DNA from: Craspedostauros australis
Lineage: Eukaryota > Bacillariophyta > Bacillariophyceae > Mastogloiales > Achnanthaceae
Length of the DNA: 64,000 nt
Reading direction: 5' to 3'
Assembly (NCBI GenBank): GCA_026770025.1
Contig: JAMXDE010000007.1
Span: 2,852,001 to 2,916,000, forward strand
Under the pieces are notes generated by a model that had not been told where the DNA came from, did no database searches, and saw nothing but the letters and a program-made list of their open reading frames with translations. Made by a program: the position numbers and the translations under genes. How positions within the stretch are numbered: position 1 is the first letter of the stretch; every line of letters begins with the position of its first letter. This document shows positions 41,664 through 53,600 of this stretch, in pieces.

Positions 41664-42745
41664 GGCAGAATGAGATGGAAGGAATGATGATGATGGTGAT
41701 GATGGTGATGATCAGTCTTTGCGTGTGCTACTGCTGTTGTTGCTGCTGTTGTTGCAGCTGCTGTTGCCGACGAAGATGGAGGAGGATGCCAGTGCACTTG
41801 AGCCAAACGCAACAGCGTGAATGTTGGTCCACTCGTACCCGTGTTGGTACGGAGACGATGGCAGATGGAGGCGGTTGGGATCGTGCAAAGGCAGAGTCGT
41901 CAGTTGAGCAGGGGTTCGGATCACCGGATGTGCGCGTTTGTGTGTGATGGTGGAATGGGAGAAGTACGACCGTGGCACTGCTTGGGTGCTGCTTTCGTCA
42001 CACGTCGGTGATGTGTGGATTTTGCATCGACAGAGTGGGAGGATACTGGTGTGGCCCTGGATCTTGGTTTCTTCCTTCATGGTCGTCTCCTGGACGGTTC
42101 CCAATGTCGTTTCCGCGTCCCTTTCCGCGTCCCTTTCCGCATGAACGTGCAGCTCCAACCATGTAACACGTGCTTCCGATGTCCGGGATGGATCTTGGTG
42201 GGAGTTGACCGCACGTTGTCGCGAAACAAGTGAGGCCAACGAATGAGCGTGTCCACGTGTTGCGCGCTTCCGTTCATCGCGATGACGTCAGATGTCCTTT
42301 TCCATGCGCTTCTTTCTTGTTCGCATGGCGTATTGGCTAAATTCGTTTCGAAGTCTATCTTTGGGCAAACATGTTCGCGGATAGATGGACAGACTGCGGA
42401 CTTCAAGATTTGGCGCCATTCCAGGTGGAGGTTGGGGTGCTTCGTTGATGTGGTGATGGGATTTCGTCGTTTGTTCCCCTCATGTCGTTTGGTTCGTCCT
42501 TTCCATGATGATGTGAAGAGAAGAGGATTGGAACCAGATCGGGAGCCCAATCAACACAAACACAAGTGGAGACAACTTCAGCGTGACGCTGACATCAACG
42601 CAAACAGTTGAAACAGTTGAAATAGTTGAAACATCGGAAGAGTCAGAAGCATCGGAGACATCATACAATCAGCACCATTACCACCTGGCAGGCATTTGAG
42701 AGGAGACAGGAAGGAAGCAGGTACCTCATTCTTCAGAGAAGCAGA
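41664..42745. other. Divergent intergenic region
   Basis: Promoter region for the nucleotidase (-) and the Tic22-like gene (+). Contains GATGGT repeats (41684-41711), CTGTTG repeats (about 41729-41768), and three copies of a TTTCCGCGTCCC-type unit (about 42109-42140). No gene is supported. Confidence 0.45.
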
Positions 42746-44140
42746 ATGGACAGAACGAACAGAACGAACAGACAGACGCCCACAATGCCCACTATGATGC
42801 CAACAACCACAGCCACAGCCACAGCCATGTCCGCAACCATGTCCACAACCATGATGAGCGCATTGACGATCATGCTGATGATCGGATGCTCACAATTCGG
42901 AATCGCGGAGGCCGGCGAGCGATCCAACCCCGTGGGAGACTCCTTCGTGGTGCGACAGGGCCGACGCATGCTGAACCTGGGATCCACGTTCGGCTCTGCC
43001 CGCACGCACGCGGAGACCCCGTACGATCGCATCCTGGGCCACCCGGTGTTCCAGGTCACCACGCCCTGGGGCTCCTCCTACATGACCAACGAGCGCATCA
43101 CGGAGAGGTTTTCGGGAGACGAGCGAGCGGCCGAGAGGAACAGCGACAGGAAGGCGCAGACGGCCAAGGGCAAGGGCCAGTCCAGCCGCAGCAAAGAGTT
43201 CCGCACCATCTCGGTCTACTTCATGGATCCCGAAGATGCGCTGGCCCATCACGCTGATCTCAAGCAGCTCGATCAGATGAAGGAGACCGACATCCGCATC
43301 ACCTCCACGTCCCTGGGCAAGGCTGTCCGACAGGCCGCCAACCTCAACAACGGCCTCGTCACGGGCGCCGGCATCGACGGTTCCACGGGCAACGTCCTGC
43401 CCACCGAGGAGGGAGGCACCCTGCGCTACAAGATTCTGCCGCCCAAGAGGCAGCTCTACTACGCCGCACGGTGCATCGGCAAGGAGCGCGTGGGACTCTT
43501 CGGCTCGTCGCCCGCGGAGGATGCCCAGGCCGCCGTCTACGGCAACGCCGCCATTGAGGGAAAGAACCTGGCACGCCGTCAGATCCAGCGCAATCCAGGC
43601 GGCGGCCGTTCGCGCAGCATCAACAAGGAGGACGCCTCGCCCAAGACGCAGATGCAAATCGAGAATGCTCACATGGATGGTCATGTCGGCATCCCCGTCT
43701 TTTACGCGCGCGGCATGCAACGCCAGCATTCCAAGATCAAGCAGCTCGTGCGCGGTGGTTCTCGTTCGGAGATTCCCCTCTTCTTCAACTACGAGGATCT
43801 GCAGAAGGCGTGGGGCGAGATGCAGGCCCGCGACGCCAAACTTCCAGCCGACCCCCAGGTCGAGGTCTTCAATCTATGGGACGTCCTCACCAGCATGGAC
43901 AAGGACGAGTGGAGGCAGCGTGGCACGGTCGTCACCAACACGCCCATCGATCGCGTCAAGGGTAGCATCACCACGTCATTACGGAACAACCTCATCACGC
44001 CCGTCAAGAGACGATTTGGAAAGCCGGAGCCAGCGGGCTTGCAGGATGTCGTCTTCGTCCCGCCCAGCAACTGCATCGACTTCAAGCAAGAGCTCACTCG
44101 TCGCGGCAACGGCAAGGCCAGGCTTCGTCCCATGCGTTAG
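42746..44140 (+). CDS. Tic22-like protein (plastid import or periplastid)
   Basis: The frame is open from 42626; the start is taken at the ATG at 42746, giving about 464 aa. The N-terminus is Thr/Met-rich with a hydrophobic stretch (MMSALTIMLMIGCSQFGIAEA) that fits a signal peptide cleaved after AEA. The body shows the Tic22 two-half pattern: HPVFQVTTPWGSSYMTNE, then ISVYFMDPEDALAHHADLKQ in the first half; VGIPVFYARGMQ, IPLFFNYEDLQKAWGEM, and VEVFNLWDVLTSM in the second. Tic22 proteins act between the envelope membranes in plastid protein import. No aromatic ASAFAP-type residue follows the cleavage site, so the final compartment is uncertain. A basic C-terminal tail (RRGNGKARLRP) extends past the domain. 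Confidence 0.65.
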   Translation: MDRTNRTNRQTPTMPTMMPTTTATATAMSATMSTTMMSALTIMLMIGCSQFGIAEAGERSNPVGDSFVVRQGRRMLNLGSTFGSARTHAETPYDRILGHPVFQVTTPWGSSYMTNERITERFSGDERAAERNSDRKAQTAKGKGQSSRSKEFRTISVYFMDPEDALAHHADLKQLDQMKETDIRITSTSLGKAVRQAANLNNGLVTGAGIDGSTGNVLPTEEGGTLRYKILPPKRQLYYAARCIGKERVGLFGSSPAEDAQAAVYGNAAIEGKNLARRQIQRNPGGGRSRSINKEDASPKTQMQIENAHMDGHVGIPVFYARGMQRQHSKIKQLVRGGSRSEIPLFFNYEDLQKAWGEMQARDAKLPADPQVEVFNLWDVLTSMDKDEWRQRGTVVTNTPIDRVKGSITTSLRNNLITPVKRRFGKPEPAGLQDVVFVPPSNCIDFKQELTRRGNGKARLRPMR

Positions 44141-44386
44141 AGCAGAGCAGAGCAGATTGGAGTGGTGTGATAGGGTGTGGTGCGGCACATTCGATGTCGA
44201 CAGTCGGACAGACAGACGTCACCAAAGGCAGAACCGTACCATCAACAATAGTCTCGCAAAACAACAGTGCTCTCCGAGCTATTCGGCATGGAATAAATAG
44301 TAGCTAGCATGCGCAAATACAAGCGCTTCGAGGGTACTCTGCCGTGTTTGCGAGCCGCAGCCTCGAAGTTTGCATTATTCTCAAGA

Positions 44387-45676
44387 TTATGGATACTCCA
44401 ACCTTATCCTCGTTGGCAGTATCGCTTCATTCAGGGCTTGACGGATACGTTCGTCTCCCATCGTTTGGCTCTCCAACTTGACGTACATGCTGCCGTGAAG
44501 CCGGCGTTTCTTTACTCCCATCAGAGACACCCGGACGATTGCACCATCATTGCCGTCCTCTTCACTCGTGGCGTCGCCATGTCCTGCACTGTCCCTGTCC
44601 GGATCGACGATAGGGGTCTGCTTCCATTCCGAAACATCGTGACAGTGCAGCTCGGTGCATTTGGGGCCATAGTCGTCCTCCCATTCCGCGATCTGTCGTT
44701 GGACCCGCTCATCTTCGCCGTCACCTGTTGACTTGCCAGCAGTTCCATCGTCGCTTCCATCGACAATGCTGATGCCATCTGGCAGAATGCCAGTGATGTA
44801 GTCCTGTGACACACCGCGTGGTCCCTTCTCATCCCACGTATTGAACAGGAGCACCGATCGTTCTTCCCAATCTTCCTCCTCCTCCTCATCGTCATCGTCA
44901 TCGTCATCTTCATCGTCTGATGCCCCAAGCGCTAAGACGCTGTTGGCTTCATTGCGTTCCGTGCGTCTCAACAACTTCTCGGCAGCCGCACCCATCAACC
45001 AACGATCGTTCGGCTTGGGAACTGCATGCATGGCGCTGCCTGGGAACCGCAGCACGCGTCCTTGCACCGCTGGCACTGTCACCAACGTCACCGTCGTCTC
45101 CTCGTCGCCATTGTCATCATCAGCATTGGTATTCTCTGCCGATGACCATCCACCGTACCGATCGAATACGCACGTCGGTCCCCGCACATCATCCTCTACA
45201 TCCATGTACAGCACGTGTCCCCATTCCGGATACCGCAACGTCTCATCTTCCTCCAGCTCCTGCTCGTCGATATCTGCGTGCGCATCCATGTTGAGGTACT
45301 CGTTGCGGGACCAGTACTCCACGATGGGGTACGGATCGCCCACCGACGTCAGGTACGAGTCCATCGCATGCTCCATGGGCGTCCACTGCTTCCGGTTGGC
45401 GGTGCGGTCGAAGATGGAGGATCCGTCTTGCCCGCGCTGCGCGTGGTCGAATGCCAGCTCGTCCAAATCGACGCAGGCATCCTGGGAGAATACGTTGTCT
45501 GTGACAGTTATGTCAAATGCTCGTTTGGATGCTGCGAGTGGCGTTTCACAGGTTCGGACTCCGTGCGTTGCGATAGGAACGGTCCAGCAGAAGGTCCTTG
45601 GGATGCTCAAGAAGCAAAGCAGCAGCGGGAAGAGCACCATGCCGCCAGGTGTCCCAGCAGGGTTGATGGATGCCAT
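44387..45676 (-). CDS. 2OG-Fe(II) dioxygenase-like protein, secretory or plastid-targeted
   Basis: Single-exon 429-aa protein. After MASINPAGTPGG there is a hydrophobic MVLFPLLLCFLSIP segment, a likely signal peptide. The central part resembles the double-stranded beta helix of 2-oxoglutarate/iron oxygenases. MDAHADIDE supplies the HxD pair, HVLYMDVEDDVRGPTCVF forms core strands, and RVLRFPGSAMHAVPKPNDRWL supplies the distal His and an Arg for 2OG. A very acidic insert (D/E tract, about 255-275) follows, then LLFNTWDEKGPRGV, a typical closing strand. Substrate unknown; a prolyl-hydroxylase-type or other protein hydroxylase is possible. It ends 246 bp from the convergent Tic22-like gene and shares a divergent promoter region with the macro-domain gene. 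Confidence 0.65.
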   Translation of the reverse strand: MASINPAGTPGGMVLFPLLLCFLSIPRTFCWTVPIATHGVRTCETPLAASKRAFDITVTDNVFSQDACVDLDELAFDHAQRGQDGSSIFDRTANRKQWTPMEHAMDSYLTSVGDPYPIVEYWSRNEYLNMDAHADIDEQELEEDETLRYPEWGHVLYMDVEDDVRGPTCVFDRYGGWSSAENTNADDDNGDEETTVTLVTVPAVQGRVLRFPGSAMHAVPKPNDRWLMGAAAEKLLRRTERNEANSVLALGASDDEDDDDDDDEEEEEDWEERSVLLFNTWDEKGPRGVSQDYITGILPDGISIVDGSDDGTAGKSTGDGEDERVQRQIAEWEDDYGPKCTELHCHDVSEWKQTPIVDPDRDSAGHGDATSEEDGNDGAIVRVSLMGVKKRRLHGSMYVKLESQTMGDERIRQALNEAILPTRIRLEYP

Positions 45677-46280
45677 TCCTTTGTTGGTATGAGCACTGTT
45701 GTCGAATCCAGTGGAGCAGGGTGGAGTCGAGCAGGGGGAGAGGAGGGTTGTATGGCACTAGTAGAGGTATATTGGAGAGTATGAGAGTGTCGGTCGAGTT
45801 GGAGTGCGCCTCTCTCGATGGTGCCTCTCTTGGGTGATGTGGAACAACTGTGTTGGCTTTGTTCGCTTTGTTCGATTTGTGGTCGGTGGATTTTGTGTTG
45901 GCGATTTCGTTTGATTGGCGCCAAGGCAAATCGTGACTCGAAAGTGGATGATGTCTCGGGATTGAAGTGGAGGAAGATGACGTCATCGTCTCCAACCAAA
46001 GAGAACGATGACAAGTGATGACGAAGGTCTGCAGACGTTGTTGTTGGTCTTGTTCAACTTGGCCACATTTCTTCACGCTTGGCTTTGCAGGTTCAAAACC
46101 AACACGATCCTGCGATTCGTTACTTTCCAAGAGTGGGGAATGCCAATTGAGAGGACGTCTGGACCACACGTTTCCACGGTCGGTTTGCGGATGTTCGGAG
46201 TCGACACGATTCTCCATCTCATTACTTTCCAATAGTCTGCGCGTACTCTTTGTGAACTGAATCGAATTTGAAGTCCAACG
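45677..46280. promoter_or_regulatory. Divergent promoter region with duplicated 34-bp element
   Basis: About 600 bp between the starts of the oxygenase-like (-) and macro-domain (+) genes. Two direct copies of a 34-bp element (46101-46134 and 46203-46236) match at 27 of 34 positions, with the core TACTTTCCAA identical. They lie 150-180 bp and 45-80 bp before the macro-domain ATG, so the second may be in its leader. Confidence 0.4.
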
Positions 46281-47240
46281 ATGACTTCGAAGGCCTTCTT
46301 CAAGAAGCACGTCGAATTGCTCCGCCGATTCTCGCATGGCAATCGGCATGTGGAGGTTTGGGAGACGTCGTGCATCGTCACCAACTTCCACACACGCGCG
46401 AGGCAACGACTCCTCATCAACCCCGCCAATCCAGAGCTGTCCGGAGTGCGCAACTTCCCCTACTTCCCCAAGGGCGGACCGGTGCCCGAACGCAACGTCG
46501 AAACAATGCACAAGGATTGGCAGCCGCTGGGCCACGTCAGCAGCTGGGGCAGCATGGATACATCGCGCGGCATCCTCTTTCCCATCAGCGTCGTGGATGG
46601 ACTCGTGCATCAGCTGGGAGGTTGGAGGTTGCGCGTGGAATGCGATTGGGTGTCCTGGAAGTTGCCCGCGTGCCCAGTGGGCACCTCGGTCCTCACATCG
46701 CCGGGCGGAGCCGACTTGCGCCAGTACTACGATGGTATCATTCATACTGCCACGCCATTCGCAGATCGTGATCACAACGCCACGTCGGAAGATCCGGAGG
46801 CCCTGCTTCGAAGTTGCTATCGGGATTCGTTGCGCCTTGCTCAGAATCATGTGAATGCCAATGTGCCTTCGTCAGCTGGTCTTCCTAACAAACGAAGAGA
46901 GCGAATGATAGATGCTGAATCGGCAGCGGCAGCGCGACAGGCTGGGGTTGTCATCGCCTGCCCGTTGCTGGGAGCAGGGGCCAAGGGCTTCACTGAAACG
47001 ACTGCCATGCAAGTTGCCGTTGAGGAATCCATGGACTGGATGCTGGCTTCTTCGGACCGCAATGCAAACAGTGGCCTCTCAAGTCACCCATCAAGTGAAA
47101 TGCCAGGAGATGTGACAGTGGCTTTCGGATTGCTTGATGGAGGTTGGGCGCAAGAAATGGTCACCTGCATGGATGAACGGATTGGACAATCGACTGAAAG
47201 CAGCATGGACCTTGATGGCGATGTTGCATTCAGCTGTTGA
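46281..47240 (+). CDS. Macro-domain (ADP-ribose binding) protein
   Basis: Single-exon 319-aa protein. The macro fold is recognised from LLINPANPELSGVRNFPYFP (the NPAN loop that holds the adenosine/ribose), DGIIHTATPF, CYRDSLRLAQ, and VVIACPLLGAGAKGFTE (the phosphate-binding Gly-rich loop). Such domains bind or hydrolyse ADP-ribose derivatives. About 60 aa are inserted between the first strand and the HTATP strand compared with a minimal macro domain, with GWRLRVECDWVSW inside. The C-terminus (last 60 aa) is low-complexity. No signal peptide is seen. The catalytic type (MacroD-like hydrolase or reader) cannot be assigned. An ATTC microsatellite begins right after the stop. Confidence 0.8.
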   Translation: MTSKAFFKKHVELLRRFSHGNRHVEVWETSCIVTNFHTRARQRLLINPANPELSGVRNFPYFPKGGPVPERNVETMHKDWQPLGHVSSWGSMDTSRGILFPISVVDGLVHQLGGWRLRVECDWVSWKLPACPVGTSVLTSPGGADLRQYYDGIIHTATPFADRDHNATSEDPEALLRSCYRDSLRLAQNHVNANVPSSAGLPNKRRERMIDAESAAAARQAGVVIACPLLGAGAKGFTETTAMQVAVEESMDWMLASSDRNANSGLSSHPSSEMPGDVTVAFGLLDGGWAQEMVTCMDERIGQSTESSMDLDGDVAFSC

Positions 47241-47643
47241 TCATTCATTCATTCATTCATTCAATGCTTACTGTGTACGCAGCGGCAACGGATGCTCTGC
47301 TGGAATGCACTCGGTTGTCCTCTTTCTTCTATTCGTTCATGATGGAATGTAATACGATGTCATCCAATGCAATGGAATGCAATGCCATGTAACGTGGCGT
47401 TGGTTGCATGGTTCGGCGTTATGGTTGATACGAGGATGGTACGGCTGTGTCTGTGCCTGCAACTGTGACCGCTCATTAACAAACATACACAGCATGCATA
47501 CACAGCATACGTGTGATACGCGTCCACATGTCCGCAAGGATTCGAAGTGGAACTATTGCACTATTCAGCTAGGACCAACCAATGCGGTGCTCTGCGATAC
47601 TCTCTAGAGCAGAGATCTCTACCTACGGCAACATGATGCTGTT
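47241..47643. other. Convergent intergenic region with ATTC repeat
   Basis: An ATTC repeat (about 47242-47263) follows the macro-domain stop. The remainder, up to the stop of the Sec7 gene, contains no supportable gene. Confidence 0.6.
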
Positions 47644-50600
47644 CTATGCAACAGCCCGCGGTTCGATACCCATGAGCGGACCGAACTTGTTGAGAAGAAC
47701 CTTCTGGACGAGACCTCGAATATCCTGGCTCTGGACTCGAATAAGGCTACAGATCAACGGGAAGAAGTCCGATTTCAGACGCTCCATCTGGCCCTGCTCG
47801 AGTCCTTGCATCGCCTTCAGGATGCCCACGACAACGCCCGCGAACGAAGTGCAATAGATCGCCACCTTCCCGGTGCCTTCAATGGCGTGCCTCCATTCGT
47901 TGGGATCGACGGAATGACCTTCCTTCGATTCCGAGTCCACGAACTTCGTAAGGATGTCATGAATGATGTCCAGCAGGTTGTGTGCTGCGAACTTCTCTCT
48001 CTCCCATTCCACAACTGGGGACTGATCGGTCGTTTCGGCTGTGCACCTGTACAGATCTGTGAGGACATTGATGATCGAATTCGCAGCACCTGCAGACTGT
48101 GTCAGGAAGAACATGGCGCTGCCCTGCGTCGTTGATCGCTGGGCCAAATTCACCAGGTCCTCCTCTCCGACTTCTTCCATTCCAACACCCCACGCGCTCA
48201 GCATGTCCTCCTTGAAGGCATGGTTCAGATCTCCGTCTTCGACTGCGCTCTCTGCCATCGCCCTTGATTTGTCCAGCAGTTCGACGACCTTCGATATCTG
48301 CGCCTCTTGCATCAGTTTGAGCAACGGGACATCCAATGACGACAACGACTGCTGAAGGCAGTGGGCGGAAATACTCCTCAGCTTGAGCAACGGCACCAGA
48401 TCGAGCCAATCCACATCGTCTTCTGATTTTTGCTCTGCGCGTGGAGCATATCACATAGGTGCAGAGTAAAGCAAGACAAATAACGGGGGCAAGTTGAGAT
48501 TGCGGTGATGTTGACAAGACCAATGCAGGTGCATGAGTAATAGCGTGATGCATCACTGGTAGTAACATACTCCAAGTAGCGTGACGCATCACAGAATAGT
48601 GGTGGATTGCGCAAACGTTTCACTCCGTTTTGCACTGAAATCGGCACGGCTCTTTTCATCCGAGACACGATGAACAGGAGAGCGAAGACAATGGCCAAAA
48701 ACCCAACCCAACCCAACCCAACCTATCTGCACGTACCTTGCAGCGGACTTTCAGAAGAATCACCATTCGCCTCGCCTCCGTTGTTTTCATTCATGTACGG
48801 TTTGAGCTTCAGCCGAAGCAACTTCGATTGGATCTCTTCCTGCTCTCGGAGTGTGGACTCCAGGCAAGACAGGAATAGCACGAAAATATCATTGGCCCAT
48901 TCAATGCAAATGTCGTCATCATCCATAGCACCGACCCTTGATTGCAGTCGGTTGAACAACCTGCGAAGTTCCATGCAGGATGTTCGAACCAGCGCCTCGC
49001 ACGTGGACCACACCATAATATCAGCATCACCGTTGCCACCATTTTGAGCGGCACCCGTGGATTGCTTCTTTCCGTTGCACCATGACGAGATCATGGCCGA
49101 TATCATCGGCCAGAATAGCTGCTTCCCCTCCTTGCCATGCTGAAATGCAACCTCTGTGATGACATCAGTGAGCAGACCAAGCGCTATCGGAGCCGTTGTC
49201 GCAATCCAGCTGCTGGGGAAGGGCTGATCTATGATCTTGGCTTCGACTGATTTGTTCAAAAATTTGTACGCCTTGCTGACATCGCCGTCACCGCCGTGCC
49301 TCATGTCCGTGAAGCTCGCCTCAACGATAAGTTCCACGGGCCCGAATTTCCGCCTCGGCGATCTCTCGGACTGCCGTGCCACCATTTCGAATTCGTGCAA
49401 TCCTTCATCGTTGATGGACGGTGGCAGCGGCGGTGCTTCCACCAAGAAATCGAGGCTGGAGACAGCCGGCGATTCGGAGATGATGGTCACGACACGAGAG
49501 GAATCAGCTTCCACAGCTGCCTGGATTGCTGGCACGATCGTCTGATCGAAGATGGCATGAACTTGTTGGATGGAGAATAGGTGCTTGTACCGCAGCACGA
49601 TGCTTCGAACCAACAGCACGCTGCCTCGATGCAGGAGGCAGCCAACACCGCCCTCCACGCTCTTTTCTGTAGATTGGATGCCGCTCGCGAGACTCTCGAA
49701 GAGCGGCCTCCACAGCACCAGTTCCAATGCCTCCTTCTCCGAAAGTCCTTCGTAGGTGTATCCGAATGCTGCGGGGTCAGTGGTTTGGGCGCCTGAAACT
49801 GGATACTCCACTCGTCGTTCTGCCAGAAGGTCGGCGAAGATGGCGACATGACACAGTGCTCTCATTGAGAGGCTTGCTGGGCTGGGCACGCCGCTACTTT
49901 GCTTGATGAACGCAAGCGACGTGCTGTACATGAAGATGAAGTCCTCTGCGTTGGCATTGCGGTTTCTTTGTTCGAATGCGGACAGTTCTTCCGTGGCGGG
50001 GCTTGTGTCATCATCATCCTTCTTCGTGCCCTCCGCTTTCTGTGATGATGTTTCAGATTCCGTGTCTGCAGCATCATGAAGCCGAAACAGCAGCTCCAGA
50101 TGCTCGTCCAGCAACCGCTGCATGATGTTCAGACCCATCATGTTTATTCTGTCGCTTGGGTCGTTGGCTGCGGAGGTGATGATGCTGAACACGATCTTCC
50201 ACCCGCTCTTGAGGTTGTGAGATCTGGTCTGCACGATGTTGTCGATGCACTGCAGCACCAGCTCACGGATATCAGCGCGCGTGCCTGGATTCTCAATCAC
50301 CTGCAGGAAGGGCATCAGGAACATCCGCTGGAAGTTGAAGTCGGACAGCTCCGGTTTCTCCAGGAACTTGAAACTCAGCTGCTTCAGCGAGTCCATCGCG
50401 AAGACACTGACCATCCCGTTCTTGTGACAGCCGATCGTGGCGAAGAAGTCGGACACCATCTGCCAGATCTGCTTCCACACCAACCGAGGTCGCGTGTGCA
50501 TGTTGTAATCGGCGACTTCTACGAGGCGTTGCAGCGAGAAAATGCTGCTGCCTTGATCGCCATGAGCGGAGCCTGTTGTCTGGCTGATGCTGCCGCTACC

Positions 50601-53600
50601 ATTGGCGGCGCCGGTGGTACCGCCGCCATTCGCGTTTGCCGCAGCGGAGGCATTGGTGTTTCCGGAGCCTTCAATCTCGGACATGGAAACTGCAACCAGC
50701 TGCCGAATAAAGCTGGCCAAACTCCTCGAACTCAGCTTGACGGTGGAGGAGAAGACCTTGTCGATCAGGACCTCGTTGACAGACTCCAAGATGGCCCGGC
50801 CGTTGTTCTCTTCTGTTTCCTTCGACAGCTCCGCCTTTGTCTGTTGTCGGAAAAGGGTGCCGTCAGCAAGCCGTTCAACGGGACGCGACTTCGTCTTTCT
50901 CGGCGTCGCATTCACGGTAGCACCATCGTCCTGCAGGAACGAGTCATCGGCGTCCAACCCAGATGCAGACATGCGCATCCTCGCGAGCTTGGAGATGCAT
51001 TCCAGCACCGATCCCCAGCTTTCCTCCAAGTACTCACCATCCTGAACAGCGATGCTGAGCAATGTCTTGATTGCCGCGATATTCTTGTGCTTCATCTCCT
51101 TGATGGATCCAAGGAATGTGAGCTTTGCCAATGAATTCACAAACGTGTCACGTGCCAGAGACATGCCGCTGTGCGCGGCGATTCGGATGGCATACACGAA
51201 CCCGTTCAAGCACACGGCCGTGCCTCGCTCGTCGTTGGAGAATTCGAGAACCTGAGACAGAATGCCGATCATGGGTCCCCATGTCACATCGAACATGGGC
51301 TTGACGACGTCGGCCGGCGACACGTTGTCCGTGATGGCACCGTTGCTGCCTCCAGCCGTCGTGGCCGTTGCGGTAGCTGCGGCGTTTCCACCGTTGCCGC
51401 TGGATCCCGCCCTGCCTCTGGCTGGTCGCCGCCGGATGAGCTGCTCCGTCGCTGCGAGCATTTCGTCTCTCTCCTTCTGGAACTTTCCTTTCTTCTTTTC
51501 TTCCGTGCTGGCGCCGAACAGAACATCCGGGCTGAAGAAGATGCCATCCAGCTGCGACTTGGCCACCTTCTCTCGCGCCATGTCATCCTCCTTGAGACTG
51601 AACGGACGATCGCGGATACGCTCGAAGATCCCGATGAGAAAGTCCCTGTCGAGGTCGGCACCATTCTCACCGATGCCTCTGTTGTTGGCGATGAAGGAGT
51701 CGATGGTCATGCGGCGTTCCGGCTTGATGGAAGGGTTGTGCAGATCGGTATTCAGCATGATGACCGAAAAGGCCAGGATGAATGCGGTGTCGGCGGAAGC
51801 AAAGACGTCCGGATTTTGTCGCGTGTACCGTTCCGCGAACTTTTCCATGATACGGTCGATCTTCTGCGCTTCGCCTGGCAAGCGGAAGCCTGAGAGGAAG
51901 AGGCGGATGGCCTCATCGAATTCCAACCCTGCCAGGTCCATCGCGTCGGTGTAGTAGTACAGTACGCGCACGTAGAATCCGCGGCCGCCCTTCTCAGCAT
52001 CGATGGGTTCCTTTGGCACGCCGTCATCGATCTTTGGCTTGATGAATGCGGCATCCGGCTCCTTCCCGAGCACCTCTCCAGTCTGGGTCTTGTCGATCTT
52101 GTCCTTGTTGACCAGAAGAAATCTGGCCAGGCTCCTCGCATCCAGCTCCACGAATCCGTTGTCGATGAAGAAGTTGAGGCCACCCTTGATGGACAGCGTG
52201 AACTTGACAGCGCCCAGCTCAAAGTTCTGCTCCTGGTTGCGCTTGCGATCGAAGGCGTCGACTATGCGTCCCGCCAGATCGGACGATGATGCATCCGCGT
52301 TCGACAGGGCGGTGTGCCGCGCGAGATCATCGGTGGTGAGACCACCGCTGGTGCCCGTCGCTGACGCTTCAGTGGTGGCAGGTTGTTGCATGTCACCGTT
52401 GGCGTTGTCACCATCGAACGGATGGATCGAATTCTTGGACATATCCAGCGTGCCGCCGACGGACTCCAACTTGAGCAACGAACGAATCTTGGATCCTGCG
52501 ATGTCAATTTCCGAATGCGTGGCATCGACGTTGGTGAATTCATCATGCAACAACGACACGGGTTGCGTGGACAGTCCCAACGCTTTGAGGAATGCTTTGA
52601 GGATGGTGACGAGGACCTCGACGCTGGAAAGGCTGACGTCAAAATCGGAGAGGGCGTCCTTGGTGGCGGTGGCAGCGGCGGCCTCCACTGGCATCGCCGA
52701 CTTGCCACCGAGCTTGGTGAGGCGGAAGACGATGTCCTTGTACAGGTTCATGGCCTCGAAGTCGCAGTCGTAGTTGAGGAAGATCTGCGTGAGCATGACT
52801 GGGTCGTTGCAGAGCGATCGCAACGATTCGAGGACGAGGGCCTTCTGCTGGAGGGAGGAGTTTGGCGAATCGAGGACCCGCAGGAAGATGTTGCTCATGA
52901 AGACTTCGATCTCCTTCTTGAGATGCGATTTGAATTTGTAGACCATGACTAGGAATATCCGTTGCGACATGAATGCGACCTGGGTGTGGTTGGACATGCA
53001 GTTTTTGAGCATGGTGACGCAGAGCTGCGTTTGCACGAGATGGATGAAGCGTTCTCCCTGGCAGATGGCATTGCCGGCGCACTCCATGACCTGCTGCAGG
53101 AGCTCCAAGCTGAGGACCTTGTTGCGCAGAGCGACGGGATCCGTGGTGGTTGACATGGTGAAGAAGTTGACAGCGGGGAAGTTTGCTGCAAAGTTGGCCA
53201 AGGTGCTGGGCGTCTCATCTTCATCCCCGAGCCTCTTGGATGCCAACCTGCAGAGGCTGCGGAAGAGGACGAAGGCGTCCGTGTGATACTGCGACTTTTG
53301 ATCCGGATGCGCCTTCTCCATGGCCTCCATCTTTCCAAACACGGTGCGCAGGATGGTCATGAGCGCTGACTTTGCGGCATGCTGACAATCCTTCGTCTTT
53401 CCGACTAGGTAGACGTGGAAGGTCCCCCTCAAGGCAAATAGCATGCTGGCCTCGTGCACGCCGCAGTTTGGCGATGTGACGATGGCCTTGTTGCAGTTGA
53501 CGACCTTCTCCAGGACGGAATCGTTGATGGACTCGCTGCACTTGCAGATCCCTTCTAGGGTGCGATGCAGGAGCGATTGTGGTGGCGGGACGACCTGCGC

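Noticed and set aside
45546-46850. 434-codon minus-strand frame
   Set aside because: Overlaps the oxygenase-like start, the divergent promoter and the macro-domain gene; no domain is seen in it.
50076-51134. 352-codon plus-strand frame
   Set aside because: Lies antisense to the Sec7 gene and shows no domain; it is a shadow of a strongly biased coding strand.
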